The translations under genes were made by a program, and so were the position numbers. 64,000 nucleotides of DNA from Myxococcales bacterium. GTDB taxonomy: Bacteria > Myxococcota > Myxococcia > Myxococcales > JAKAPL01. The stretch spans positions 1-64,000 of the forward strand of contig JAKAPL010000010.1 of NCBI GenBank assembly GCA_021807105.1. Reading direction: 5' to 3'. The notes under the pieces are model-generated. The model was not told the DNA's origin and did no database searches. It saw nothing but the letters and a program-made list of their open reading frames with translations. This document shows positions 28,681-38,080 of this stretch, one piece after another. The first letter of the stretch is position 1. Each line of letters opens with the position of its first letter.

Positions 28681-31252
28681 CGCCCGGCGCGGGCGCCGGA
28701 GGCGGCGCGGGCTCGAAGACCGCCCCCGGGTGCCGCCGGGCCTTCGGGTGGATGGTCCGCTCGCCGGCCTCGTCTCCGGAACCGCCGTTCTCGACCTTGT
28801 TCTCCTCCTTGCGCAGGCGCACGGTCATCTCCCCGAGCGGGCCGCTCTTGCGCTCGTAGTCGATCGGCACGTGGTAGACCGACGACTCGCCGTAGAAGCG
28901 CTCCACGAACTCCTGCCGTTCCTGGAGCTTCCTTTCGAAGATCTTCCGGAAGTCCGAGGAGTCACGGATGATGTAGGGGGTCAGGAAGAGGAGCAGGTTG
29001 ACCTTCTGCTTCTTCGTCGTGTCGTAGCGGAAGAGCCAGCCCAGGACGGGGATGTCCCCCAGGACCGGCGTCTTGTTCGACGAGGTGACCACCCGGTCCT
29101 GCATCAGGCCGCCGATCACCACGGTCTCCTGGTCCTTGGCGACGATCACCGTCTTGGCCGCGCGCTTGGAGGTCGTCGGCCCAAGGATGGGATCGGTGCT
29201 CGCGATCTCCTCGGTCGACTCGTCCACGGTCAGCCGGACGAAGTCGCCGGCGTTGATCTGCGGCTTCAGCTTGAGCTTCAGCTCGACGTTCGTCCGCTGG
29301 ATCTGCCCCATCGGCAAGGCGCCGCCGAGGGCGCCCAGGCCGCCCATCATCCCGAGCCCGCCCATCCCGCCGAGGCCGCCCATCCCGCCGAGCCCCCCCA
29401 GGCCGCCGAGCCCGCCCATGCCGGCCATGCCGAGCGCCGGGTTCATCCCGACCCCCGGCGCCCCGCCCAAGCCCCCGAGCCCGCCCATCCCGCCGAGCCC
29501 GCCCATCATCCCGAGCCCCCCGAGCCCGAAGCTGAAGCCGGACTGGAACGGCACGTTCTGGCCGACGGTGATTTCCGCCTCCTCGTTGTTCGTGGTCAGG
29601 ATGTGCGGGGTCGAGATGACGTTGCTGTCGCTGCTCGTCTCCAGGGCCTGGAGCAGGATCGCGAAGGAGGGCAGCGGGAACCCGATGGCCTGACCGATGG
29701 CGGTGTTCGCCGGTCCCTGCAGGCCGGTCAAGAAGCCGCCAAGCGAGGCGAGCCCGGAGACGCCGAAGAGCGAGTTGATCCCCTGCGTGAGCGGGAACGG
29801 CTCGGCGCCGATCGGGATCGGGATGGGCTGACCGCCGTTGACTCCAGGGATGGTGGGGGTCGCGATGTAGTGGGAGGCGCCCCCGAAGTTCATGTCGTGC
29901 TCGAGGTTGACCTCCATGATGACCGCCTCGACGAACACCTGCCGCTGCGGCCGGTCGAGCTTCCCGATCACCTTCTCCAGGCTGTCGAAGTCGTTCGGGC
30001 CGGCGACGATCACCAGGGCGTTCGCCTGCTTGTCGGGGCTGATCTTCACCTGCCCCTCGAAGACCGATTGCTGGCCCTGGCCCGGCGGGCCGATCCGCCG
30101 GCCCTGCGAGACCCCGGAGATCAGGTTGGTGAGCGTCTGCGAGAGCTTCTCCGCCTCGGCGTTCTCCAGGTAGACGACGTGGATCTGTCCCTCGCCGGGG
30201 ACCGGCACGTCGAGCTGCTGCACGAGCGCTTCGATCTGGTCGAAGGACTCCGCGCTCGCGATGACGACGAGCTTGTTGGTCCTCTCGTCGGGGATGATCT
30301 TCGTCAGGCGGACCGTCCTCTCGGTGGCCTTGCCGGGGGGCAGCGTCTCGCCGTGGACGCCATACGGCACGGTGATCGGCGAGGGGCGGTTCGCGCCCGG
30401 CCCCATCCGCCCCTTGTTCTGGGCCTGGAAGATGTTCTGGAGCTTGTCCGCGAGGTCCTGGGCCGAGCCGTAGACCACCTGGATGAGCCGGACCTCGTCC
30501 CCTCCGGAGGGGAGATCGAGCTGCTGGATGATCGTCTCCAGCCGGTGCATGTTGAGCGCCATGTCGGTGACGATCAGGAGGTCCGGCTGGTAGGTGCGGA
30601 TCATCCCGTCCGGCCCCATCAGCTCCTGGAGGATCGGGTTCACCGCGTCGGGGTCGACGTGCTTGAGCCGGAAGAGCCGGGTCACGTACTGCTCGGTCTC
30701 GGGGTAGGCCTGATCGCCGACGAACGTCGGGACGGGCTTGCGCCGCGCGTCCCGCTTCTCGACGATCTTGTAGTACTTGCCGGTCTGGTAGATCGCGAGG
30801 TTGTTCGCGTCGAGGACGGCCAGGAAGGCGGCGAAGACCTCGTCGGCGGTGATGAACTCGGTGCCGTGCTTGGGGCCGATCAGGGTAATCCGGCCGTGGA
30901 TGTTCTCCGGCACGATGAAGAGCTTGCCGGTGATGTCCGCGATCTGTTGGACGAGGTCGGCGATCTCGGCCTTGTCGAAGTTGAGCTGGTACTTGTGATC
31001 CTTGCGGATCACCTTGTCCTTGCCCTTCTCCTTGGGGTCCCCCGGGGAGGAGGAGGAGGGCCCGATCAGGGTGCCGGGCGGCGGGGGCCGGCTCGTGTCC
31101 ACGGAGATGCCGGTCGGGAGCCGCGGCGGGAAGAAGCGCGTCCGCGGGGCGCGCAACGCCTGCCCCACCGCTTGCGCCCGCGCCGCCGCCGGGGAGGCCG
31201 CCACGCCGAGGAGGAGGAGGACGGCCGCCGCCGCGGACTTACTGGATCGCAT
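28670..31252 (-). CDS. gspD: Type II secretion secretin GspD with Gly/Met/Leu-rich insertion
   Basis: N0/N1 domains (NFDKAEIADLVQQIADITGKLFIV) and secretin domain (LLQALETSSDSNVISTPHILTTNNEEAEITVGQNVPF...VPVLGDIPVLGWLFR). Confidence 0.95.
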   Translation of the reverse strand: MRSSKSAAAAVLLLLGVAASPAAARAQAVGQALRAPRTRFFPPRLPTGISVDTSRPPPPGTLIGPSSSSPGDPKEKGKDKVIRKDHKYQLNFDKAEIADLVQQIADITGKLFIVPENIHGRITLIGPKHGTEFITADEVFAAFLAVLDANNLAIYQTGKYYKIVEKRDARRKPVPTFVGDQAYPETEQYVTRLFRLKHVDPDAVNPILQELMGPDGMIRTYQPDLLIVTDMALNMHRLETIIQQLDLPSGGDEVRLIQVVYGSAQDLADKLQNIFQAQNKGRMGPGANRPSPITVPYGVHGETLPPGKATERTVRLTKIIPDERTNKLVVIASAESFDQIEALVQQLDVPVPGEGQIHVVYLENAEAEKLSQTLTNLISGVSQGRRIGPPGQGQQSVFEGQVKISPDKQANALVIVAGPNDFDSLEKVIGKLDRPQRQVFVEAVIMEVNLEHDMNFGGASHYIATPTIPGVNGGQPIPIPIGAEPFPLTQGINSLFGVSGLASLGGFLTGLQGPANTAIGQAIGFPLPSFAILLQALETSSDSNVISTPHILTTNNEEAEITVGQNVPFQSGFSFGLGGLGMMGGLGGMGGLGGLGGAPGVGMNPALGMAGMGGLGGLGGLGGMGGLGGMGGLGMMGGLGALGGALPMGQIQRTNVELKLKLKPQINAGDFVRLTVDESTEEIASTDPILGPTTSKRAAKTVIVAKDQETVVIGGLMQDRVVTSSNKTPVLGDIPVLGWLFRYDTTKKQKVNLLLFLTPYIIRDSSDFRKIFERKLQERQEFVERFYGESSVYHVPIDYERKSGPLGEMTVRLRKEENKVENGGSGDEAGERTIHPKARRHPGAVFEPAPPPAPAPGGGY

Positions 31253-32183
31253 AGTGGTAGTTCGTGCTCTGGCCGCCCCGCTCGATCTGGAGGTCGAGCG
31301 CGCCGGCGTTGCGCAGCTTGGTGTACGCTTCGAGGGCCTTGTCTGGGCTGTCCATGTCGTAGCCGTTGATCCTCTGGATCACGTCGCCGTTCTGGATGCC
31401 GATCTTCGAGTAGAGGCTGTCCGGGCGGACGGAGAAGAGCTTGAACCCGTTGGCCCGTCCGTTCTTGAACGACGGCACGATCCGGGCCTGCATCGCGAGG
31501 TCGTTCAGGTTCGCGAGCGCGTTGTTCACGGTCGAGCGCTCGATCTGGTAATGGCGGTCGTCGATCCGGCGGATGCCCGCGCCGAGGTCCGCGGACTTCC
31601 CTCCCGCCGGCGCGGCCGGACGGCCCCAGGCAGGCCGCGCGCTCCCCGTGCCGGAGGGCTGGTTGTCGATGAACTCACGCCGGCCGTCGTTCATGACGAT
31701 CACCCAGGGCGTGTCCGGGTGCTCGTCGGCCGGCCCCTCGATGTCGACCACGGTCGCCCCCATGAACGGGTCGCCGACCATGTAGACGGAGGTCTGGTTC
31801 TGATCGAGGTCGCGCAGGCTGGCGAGCGACCACTGGGGCCGGTTCGCGAGGGCGGTGCCCATGAGCTGCGAGTGGAGGCTCGTCCGGACGGGGGCCGAGG
31901 AGTTGTCGACGTCCTTGGCCTTCTCGGCGGCGTCCTTCTCGACCTCCGCCGCCTCGGGCAGCTTCATGCCCATCATCCTCGCGAAGGCCTCTTGCGAGAT
32001 CGGCTCGGACACGAGGGCGCTCACCGGCGCGCGGTAGTCGAGGACCGCGTGCGGGGGAGGGCGGATCTTCTCGGCGGCGACGAGGTTGACGGTCCGCGCG
32101 GACAGGTAGCTCCCCGCAAGCAGGAACGACAACGTCACGGTCCAGAAGTAGCGTTCGAGGCCGACTTGGAGGGCTCTGGGCAT
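31239..32183 (-). CDS. gspC: Type II secretion GspC
   Basis: N-terminal TM, HR domain and PDZ-like KLFSVRPDSLYSKIGIQNGDVIQRINGYDMDSPDKALEAY. Confidence 0.88.
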   Translation of the reverse strand: MPRALQVGLERYFWTVTLSFLLAGSYLSARTVNLVAAEKIRPPPHAVLDYRAPVSALVSEPISQEAFARMMGMKLPEAAEVEKDAAEKAKDVDNSSAPVRTSLHSQLMGTALANRPQWSLASLRDLDQNQTSVYMVGDPFMGATVVDIEGPADEHPDTPWVIVMNDGRREFIDNQPSGTGSARPAWGRPAAPAGGKSADLGAGIRRIDDRHYQIERSTVNNALANLNDLAMQARIVPSFKNGRANGFKLFSVRPDSLYSKIGIQNGDVIQRINGYDMDSPDKALEAYTKLRNAGALDLQIERGGQSTNYHYAIQ

Positions 32184-32313
32184 GGCTCCTTCTGCCGACG
32201 AAGCAAGCAACGTGCCAGCGGCCGGCGCAGCTAGGAAATGGCGCGGGTCGAACCAATTCCCGCGATCGTCCATTCCAGGCCCCCTTCCGGCCAGGGATCG
32301 CCCGGCCCCCCCA

Positions 32314-32370
32314 CCGCCATTTTGTCAGCCCCTCTCGGATCGCCCGCCGGCCCCGCTGCCAAAATGGCAG
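32314..32370. promoter_or_regulatory. Pair of 15-bp dyads CTGNCAAAATGGCNG upstream of gspC
   Basis: CTGCCAAAATGGCAG (32356-32370, perfect palindrome) and CTGACAAAATGGCGG (minus strand of 32314-32328); centres 42 bp apart. Confidence 0.5.
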
Positions 32371-32393
32371 ACGACCGGCAGCGAACGGGAGGT

Positions 32394-32828
32394 CTACGCC
32401 GCGGCCCACTTCGACAGCGCCCCCCTGCCCCGGGGACTGCCGACCCGCCGCAGTCTCGGGATCTTCGCGTCGCGCGCCTGGAAGATGGCCGACGAGATGA
32501 CCGCCGGCTTGCGAGAGGCCAGCTCCGGGTAGGTCGCCGTCATCCGTTTCTTGATCTCCGCCACCGTCAGGGCGCGGGGCGCCGCGCCCTGGAGCACCTC
32601 GATGATCGCGTCCATCAGGCCGATCTTCCGGCCGACGACGCCACCGGCCGCGGGGCCGGCGGCGGGCCGCGGCGCCGGGGTCGCGGCCGGGCGGGCCGGC
32701 TCGGGCCTCGCGCCGGCGACGCCGAGGACCGCGCGCAGCAGCGTCCTCTCGCCCTCCAGCGCGCCGATCTCCCCCTCGATCTCCGTGATCCGTGCCGCCG
32801 CCTTCACTCGATCGATCCATCCGTACAT
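32394..32828 (-). CDS. Hypothetical protein with N-terminal coiled coil and C-terminal winged-helix-like region
   Basis: ITEIEGEIGALEGERTLLRAVLG...IGLMDAIIEVLQGAAPRALTVAEIKKRMTATYPELASRKPAVISSAIFQARD. Confidence 0.6.
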   Translation of the reverse strand: MYGWIDRVKAAARITEIEGEIGALEGERTLLRAVLGVAGARPEPARPAATPAPRPAAGPAAGGVVGRKIGLMDAIIEVLQGAAPRALTVAEIKKRMTATYPELASRKPAVISSAIFQARDAKIPRLRRVGSPRGRGALSKWAAA

Positions 32829-32875
32829 GAAACCCTCCTCAAGGTGCAGGTGCCTCCGTGACCCAACCCAACCGG

Positions 32876-32948
32876 TGGAGCTGAACGGGATCGAACCGTC
32901 GACCTCCTGAATGCCATTCAGGCGCTCTCCCATCTGAGCTACAGCCCC
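32876..32948 (-). tRNA. tRNA-Ala (anticodon GGC)
   Basis: Reverse complement GGGGCTGTAGCTCAGATGGGAGAGCGCCTGAATGGCATTCAGGAGGTCGACGGTTCGATCCCGTTCAGCTCCA folds into a canonical cloverleaf. Confidence 0.93.
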
Positions 32949-32955
32949 AAGAACT

Positions 32956-33261
32956 CTACCTCGCCGCGTCCAGCCCTTCGCGGAGGATCGCGTCGACCTG
33001 CCGGCTCTCCGCTTCGATCCGTCCCTCCGTCTCCCGAATCCGCCGGACGAGCCCCGAGAGCTCCTCGGGGACGGGGAGCCGATCGGCGAGCATCAGGTTC
33101 AGCGCCTCCTCACCCAGTTCGAGGACGAGCCGCTCGCGGTCCTTGCGCAGGAAGGTGGAATCGAGCTTGATCTTCCCGATCTGCGACGAGCGGACCACCG
33201 CGTCGCGGACCCTCCCGAGCGCGCCCGCCATCCGTCCAAACAGGTCGTCTTTCTTCTCCAC
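32956..33261 (-). CDS. Hypothetical helical protein
   Basis: MEKKDDLFGRMAGALGRVRDAVVRSSQIGKIKLDSTFLRKDRERLVLELGEEALNLM. Confidence 0.6.
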   Translation of the reverse strand: MEKKDDLFGRMAGALGRVRDAVVRSSQIGKIKLDSTFLRKDRERLVLELGEEALNLMLADRLPVPEELSGLVRRIRETEGRIEAESRQVDAILREGLDAAR

Positions 33262-33599
33262 GGGCGCGTTTCGTAACAGAGGGAGGGCGACTCGTCAATT
33301 GGGCTCTTCGGCGCAAGCAGTGGCTCGCTGACCCTTATGAAACCATGAGACCTGCGGGGAGAGCCTCCGCTTTGCGCCTCCTGGCTTCCTGCGGGTCTCT
33401 TCGATGGCCATTCCCTTTCCGAGCGGTGAACGGCTGCCGCCGCGCGGCCCGCGCGCGGTGAACGGTTCCGCACAACGGACCCATTGGATCTTTTTGAGCC
33501 TTCATGGATGGAGGTGGGGTGAAAACGGGATCCCGTGACAGCCATCGTGGAGGAGACAGACAAGCGCCTGGAATCACGGGCGAATCCGGCCGTCGCGGC

Positions 33600-33850
33600 G
33601 CCGGCCCGAAGCGACGCGGAGGCGGATCGAAGCGATCCCGAGGTTGATCGAAGCCATGCGGCGGTGGATCGAAGCCATGCGGCGCCGGATCGAAGCCATG
33701 CGGCGCCGGATCGAAGCCATGCGGCGGTTGATCGAAGCCATGCGGCGGTTGATCGAAGCCATGCGGCGGTTGATCGAAGCCATGCGGCGGCGCATCGAAG
33801 CCATGCGGCGCCGGATCGAAGCGATCCCACGCCGGATCGAGACGATCCAC
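33600..33850. repeat. Tandem repeat, 21-bp unit (gatcgaagccatgcggcggtt-like), ~11 copies, open in several frames
   Basis: Consecutive gatcgaagccatgcggcg(g/c)(t/c)(t/g) units; encodes IEAMRRL/R heptads on + and MASINRR heptads on -. Confidence 0.9.
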
Positions 33851-33991
33851 CCCGGGATACGCCGCGCGCGGGAGGAGCTCGGCCCCCCCGACCGCGCGTC
33901 AGGCGCCATCCGGCGCTCCGCCATCGCCCCAGGGAGCCGGCAGCCCTAGGGCCCTTGACCTCGCCCCCTCCGGCGCGGGACGCTCATCGCC

Positions 33992-36913
33992 ATGGAGCCC
34001 GCGGACCTCGTCTTCTGGCGCCTGCTCCTCCTCGGCGCCGCCACCGGGACTTTCCAGACGCTCTTCGCCCGCGAGTACCTCGCGGCGTTCGCGGGGAACG
34101 AGTCCGCGCTCGCTTCGCTGCTCGGGCCCTGGCTCGCGCTGACCGCGCTCGGGGTCGCGATCGGGCGGCGCACGGGCTCGCTCGCGCGGGGGGAGCCTGC
34201 CCCTCCCCGCGACGGTTCCGCCTGGTTCTTCGCGGTGGGGCCGCTCTCGGCGCTGGCCCTCGCCGGCGCGCGGCTCCTGCCGCGGCTCTTCACGGGGGGC
34301 GCCGCGCCGGGCGGGCTCTGGGCGCTCTCCTCGGCGGCGCTCCTGCTCGCCCCGGCCTGCCTCTCTGCGGGCGCGGCCTTCGGGGCGGCCACCTCCCGGG
34401 CCTCGCCGGGGCCGCGGGCGGCCGAGACGCTCGGGCGCGGCTACGTCGGCGAGGCGATCGGCAGCGCGGCCGCGGGCGCGGCGCTCTCGCTCCTCCTGCT
34501 CGGCCGCGTGCCGCCCTTCGCGCTCGCGGGCGGCGCGGTCGCGCTCTCGACGGCCGCGGCGGTCCTCGGGTCGTCCCGCGCCCTCGCGCTCCCGGGGGTC
34601 GCACTCGCCGCCGCCCTCCTGCCCGCGGGCCCCTTCCTCCTCCGCCACCAGGCGAGCTTCCTGGCCGGCGCGACCGAGGAGCCGTCGGCGTACGGATCCG
34701 TCGTCATCGCGAAGCACGACGGGCAGACGACGGTCTTCGCCGACCGCCTGCCCGCCGGATCGAGCGGGGAGCGGTTCGCAGCGGAGGAGGCGGCGCTGCC
34801 GCTCGCCTTCGTCGGCGACCCCGGCAGGGTCGCCCTCATCGGGACGGCGCCGATCGGGACGGTCCGGCAGGCGCTGCGCCAGGGGGCCCGGCGCGTGGAC
34901 GTGCTCGTCGAGGATCCGGCGCTCGCGGCGGCGCTCCGGTCGGCGTTCCCGGACGAGTACGCGGACCCGCGCGTGCGCCTCCTCGCCGGCGACGCGCGCC
35001 GCTTCCTCGTCGCGGCCGGCCACGCCTTCGACGCGATCCTCCTGCGCACCCCCGAGCCCTCGACCGCGCAGCAGAACCGCTTCTACACCGCGGAGTTCTT
35101 CGCCGCCGCCCGCGACGCGCTCCGCCCGGGCGGCCTCTTCGCGCTCGCCCTGCCGGGCTTCTCCGAGTACGCGGCCCTCCCCCGCCGGCGGCTCTACTCC
35201 TCGGTCCGCGCGACGCTCGGCACGGCCTTTCGCTCGGTGCGCCTGCTCCCCGCGGGCGAGACGCTCTTCCTGGCCGCGCCCGAGGAGGGGCGACTCGCGC
35301 GGCCCGACCCGGCCGGCGCGATCTCCGCCGTGCTCGCCCGCCGCGGGGTCGCCCCCGTCCACGTGACGCCCGCGACGCTCGCCGTCCTCCTCTCCCCCGA
35401 GCGGCTCGCGGAGGCGGCCCGCTGGTCCTCGCTCGCCGAGCCGATCAACCGCGACCTGCGGCCGACGACCTACCGCCTCGCGCTCGATCGGATCCTCGAC
35501 GAATTCGGCGACCTCGGGGAGGGCGCGCTCCTCGTGCTGGCCGCCGCCCTCGCCCTCGGCGCGCTGCTCGCCTTCGGCCCGCGCTCGCGGCCGGTGGAGC
35601 TCGCGGTGCTGACGAGCGGCGCCGCGGGCCTCTCGGTCGAGCTGATCTCGATGCTCGCCTACCAGATCGCGACCGGCGCGCTCTACCGCGAGCTGGGGCT
35701 CCTGCTCGCCGCGTTCATGGCCGGCGCGGCCGCCGGGGCCCGCCTCTTCGCGCGCCGCGGCCGCTTCCTCCTCGCGGGCGACGCGCTCCAGGGGCTCCTC
35801 GCGGCGGGGCTCGCGCTGCTGCTCCCGCGCCTCGTCGGGAGCCCCCTCGCGGCCCGCGTCGCGCTGCCGGCCGCCGTCGCCGCCGCGGGGTTCTTCGCCG
35901 GCGGGCAGTTCGCCGCGGCCTCCCGCGCGCTCGCGCAGCCGCGCTCGCTCTACGCCGCCGACCTGCTCGGCGCGGCCGTCGCGGCGCTCGTGACGCTCCT
36001 GTTTCTCGTCCCGGCGCTGGGGCTGCCCGGCGCCCTGGTCGCGGTGGCGGCGATCAAGGTCGGGAGCGGCGCGGCGCTCCTCTCGGCGCGGCCCCGCGCG
36101 GCGGCGGGGGGCAGCCCCCTCGCGCCGCTCGTCCCGCTCTCCCTCGCCGGCTTCGTCCTCGCCGTCGCGGCCGACCCCACGGAGGTCCCGCTCTACGCCG
36201 CGGCGTTCAGCGTCGGCTACCGGGCGGCGGCGTGCGCCCTCCTCGCGGGCGTCCTGCTCGCCGCGTTCACGCCGCGCCGCGCGCGGGCCGCCTTCGCCGC
36301 GCTCGCCCGCCGCCTGGAGCCGCTGCGGCGCGCGACGGGCCTCGCGTGGGCGCGCCTCGCGACGTTCGTCCTGCTCCTGCCCATCGCCGCCTTCCCCGTG
36401 GGCCGCTGCTACTTCCAGATCCCCTTCCTCTTCTGCCACGTCTGCCCGCGCCGCTGCCCGTTCGGGGTCTTCCGCCCGTATGCCGTGCCCGTCGCGCTCC
36501 TCGGGAACCTCGGCGACCGCCGCTTCTGCGAGCGGGTCTGCCCCCTGGGGAGCGCGCAGGCGGCCGTCGAGAGCGTCCGCCCCGGGCGGGCGCGCCGGCG
36601 GCCGGCGCTCGCGAAGGTGCGGCTCGCCGTCCTCGTCTTCGCCGCCGTGGCCTACTTCCTCGTCGAGCGCGGCCACGGCCCGGGCCTCGAAGGGACCGGG
36701 CTCTACGCCGTGCTGGCCCGCGGCGCGTTCCTCCCGTCCCTCTGGGTGATCACCGCCATGGCCCTGCTCCTGCTCCTCGCCCTGTTCGTGCGCCGCCCGT
36801 TCTGCGACGCCCTCTGCCCCATCGGCGCGGCCTCCTCGCTCCTCGCCCCGGTCGAGGAGGGGCTCGTCCGCCTCCGCCTCCCGCGGCGCGAGCCCGCCCC
36901 GGAGGGGCCATGA
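33992..36913 (+). CDS. Membrane fusion protein: spermidine-synthase-like methyltransferase fold plus C-terminal NapH/NosR-like 4Fe-4S polyferredoxin
   Basis: GDPGRVALIGTAPIGTVRQAL...DPRVRLLAGDARRFL...YTAEFFAAARDALRPGGLFALALPG; C-terminal CYFQIPFLFCHVCPRRCPFG, FCERVCPLGS, FCDALCPIGA. Confidence 0.75.
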   Translation: MEPADLVFWRLLLLGAATGTFQTLFAREYLAAFAGNESALASLLGPWLALTALGVAIGRRTGSLARGEPAPPRDGSAWFFAVGPLSALALAGARLLPRLFTGGAAPGGLWALSSAALLLAPACLSAGAAFGAATSRASPGPRAAETLGRGYVGEAIGSAAAGAALSLLLLGRVPPFALAGGAVALSTAAAVLGSSRALALPGVALAAALLPAGPFLLRHQASFLAGATEEPSAYGSVVIAKHDGQTTVFADRLPAGSSGERFAAEEAALPLAFVGDPGRVALIGTAPIGTVRQALRQGARRVDVLVEDPALAAALRSAFPDEYADPRVRLLAGDARRFLVAAGHAFDAILLRTPEPSTAQQNRFYTAEFFAAARDALRPGGLFALALPGFSEYAALPRRRLYSSVRATLGTAFRSVRLLPAGETLFLAAPEEGRLARPDPAGAISAVLARRGVAPVHVTPATLAVLLSPERLAEAARWSSLAEPINRDLRPTTYRLALDRILDEFGDLGEGALLVLAAALALGALLAFGPRSRPVELAVLTSGAAGLSVELISMLAYQIATGALYRELGLLLAAFMAGAAAGARLFARRGRFLLAGDALQGLLAAGLALLLPRLVGSPLAARVALPAAVAAAGFFAGGQFAAASRALAQPRSLYAADLLGAAVAALVTLLFLVPALGLPGALVAVAAIKVGSGAALLSARPRAAAGGSPLAPLVPLSLAGFVLAVAADPTEVPLYAAAFSVGYRAAACALLAGVLLAAFTPRRARAAFAALARRLEPLRRATGLAWARLATFVLLLPIAAFPVGRCYFQIPFLFCHVCPRRCPFGVFRPYAVPVALLGNLGDRRFCERVCPLGSAQAAVESVRPGRARRRPALAKVRLAVLVFAAVAYFLVERGHGPGLEGTGLYAVLARGAFLPSLWVITAMALLLLLALFVRRPFCDALCPIGAASSLLAPVEEGLVRLRLPRREPAPEGP

Positions 36914-38061
36914 GGCGCGCCTTCCTCAAGAAGTGCGCCGCGGCCGGCGGCCTCGCGCTGCTCGGCCCCTCCGCGTGGAAGGAGCTCTTCATGGGCGAAG
37001 GCGCGCCGGGGCTCGACATGGGGTTTCGCGACGACGCGCCCGAGAAGCTCGACCGCTTCTCGCGGCCGGCGGCCTTCGCCGTGCGCAGGGGGAGGCTCGT
37101 CCAGTGCGTGCTCTGCCCCCACGCCTGCATCCTCGGCGAGAACGATCGCGGCTACTGCCGCACGCGGGTCGTGAAGGACGGCGTGCTCCAGACCGTCGCC
37201 TACGGCAACCTCTGCACCGCGGCCCTCGACCCGGTGGAGAAGAAGCCGCTCTACCACTTTCTGCCTGGCCGGCCGATCCTCTCGGTGGCCATCGGCGGCT
37301 GCAACCTGCGCTGCCTCAACTGCCAGAACTGGGAGATCTCGCAGAGGCGGCCCGCGGAGGTGGCCGAGCAGGAGGCGTTCCCCGAGGAGCTGGTGGAGCT
37401 CGCCGTCCGGCGGAAGATCCCGCTGCTCGCCTACACCTACTCCGAGCCGATCGTCTGGTACGAGTACGTCCGCGACACGGCGGCGCTCGCGCGCAGACGG
37501 GGGCTGCGCAACGTCCTGGTGACCGCGGGGTTCATCCATCCGCGGCCGCTGCGCGAGCTCTGCCCGTCCATCGACGCGGTGACGCTCGACGTGAAGGCGC
37601 TCACCCCCGCGCTCTTCCGCCGGATCTCGACCGCCCGCGTCGAGCCGGTCCTGCGCGCCCTCCGGATCCTCCGGGAGGAGGGGGTCTGGGTCGAGGTGAG
37701 CTTCCTGATGGTGCCGACGCTCTCCGACTCGCCGGACGAGATCGGCCGCTTCGCCGGCTGGGTCGCCGAGAACCTCGGACCGGGGACGCCGCTGCACCTC
37801 CTCCGTTTCCATCCGGCGAACCGACTCCTGCAGCTCCCGCCGACGCCGATCGAGGAGATGGAGCAGGCGCGGCGGCGGGCCCGCGAGTCCGGCCTCGACT
37901 TCGTCTACCTGGGCAACGTGGCGGGCCGCGAGGCCGGCTCGACCTACTGCCCCCGCGACGGCCGGCTCCTCATCGAGCGCGACGGCATGGAGGTCGTCGA
38001 GAACCACCTCGTCGGCGGCCGCTGCCCCTGCGGCGAGGTCATCCCCGGCGTCTTCACCTAA
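36910..38061 (+). CDS. amrS: AmmeMemoRadiSam system radical SAM enzyme (AmrS-like) with twin-arginine N-terminus
   Basis: MRRAFLKKCAAAGGLALLGPSA; CVLCPHACILGENDRGYCRTR; GCNLRCLNCQNWEISQ (CxxxCxxC-type); CPRDGRLLIERDG. Confidence 0.88.
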   Translation: MRRAFLKKCAAAGGLALLGPSAWKELFMGEGAPGLDMGFRDDAPEKLDRFSRPAAFAVRRGRLVQCVLCPHACILGENDRGYCRTRVVKDGVLQTVAYGNLCTAALDPVEKKPLYHFLPGRPILSVAIGGCNLRCLNCQNWEISQRRPAEVAEQEAFPEELVELAVRRKIPLLAYTYSEPIVWYEYVRDTAALARRRGLRNVLVTAGFIHPRPLRELCPSIDAVTLDVKALTPALFRRISTARVEPVLRALRILREEGVWVEVSFLMVPTLSDSPDEIGRFAGWVAENLGPGTPLHLLRFHPANRLLQLPPTPIEEMEQARRRARESGLDFVYLGNVAGREAGSTYCPRDGRLLIERDGMEVVENHLVGGRCPCGEVIPGVFT

Positions 38062-38080
38062 CCCCTCAAGGAGCCATCGG

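Noticed and set aside
25171-28971. 1266-aa plus-strand ORF
   Set aside because: Antisense to the gsp genes, no recognisable motifs
33535-38061. 1508-aa ORF reading through the 21-bp array, antiparallel frame and into AmrS
   Set aside because: Its N-terminal two thirds overlaps the better supported 33992-36913 gene in another frame; only the AmrS part from 36910 has family motifs
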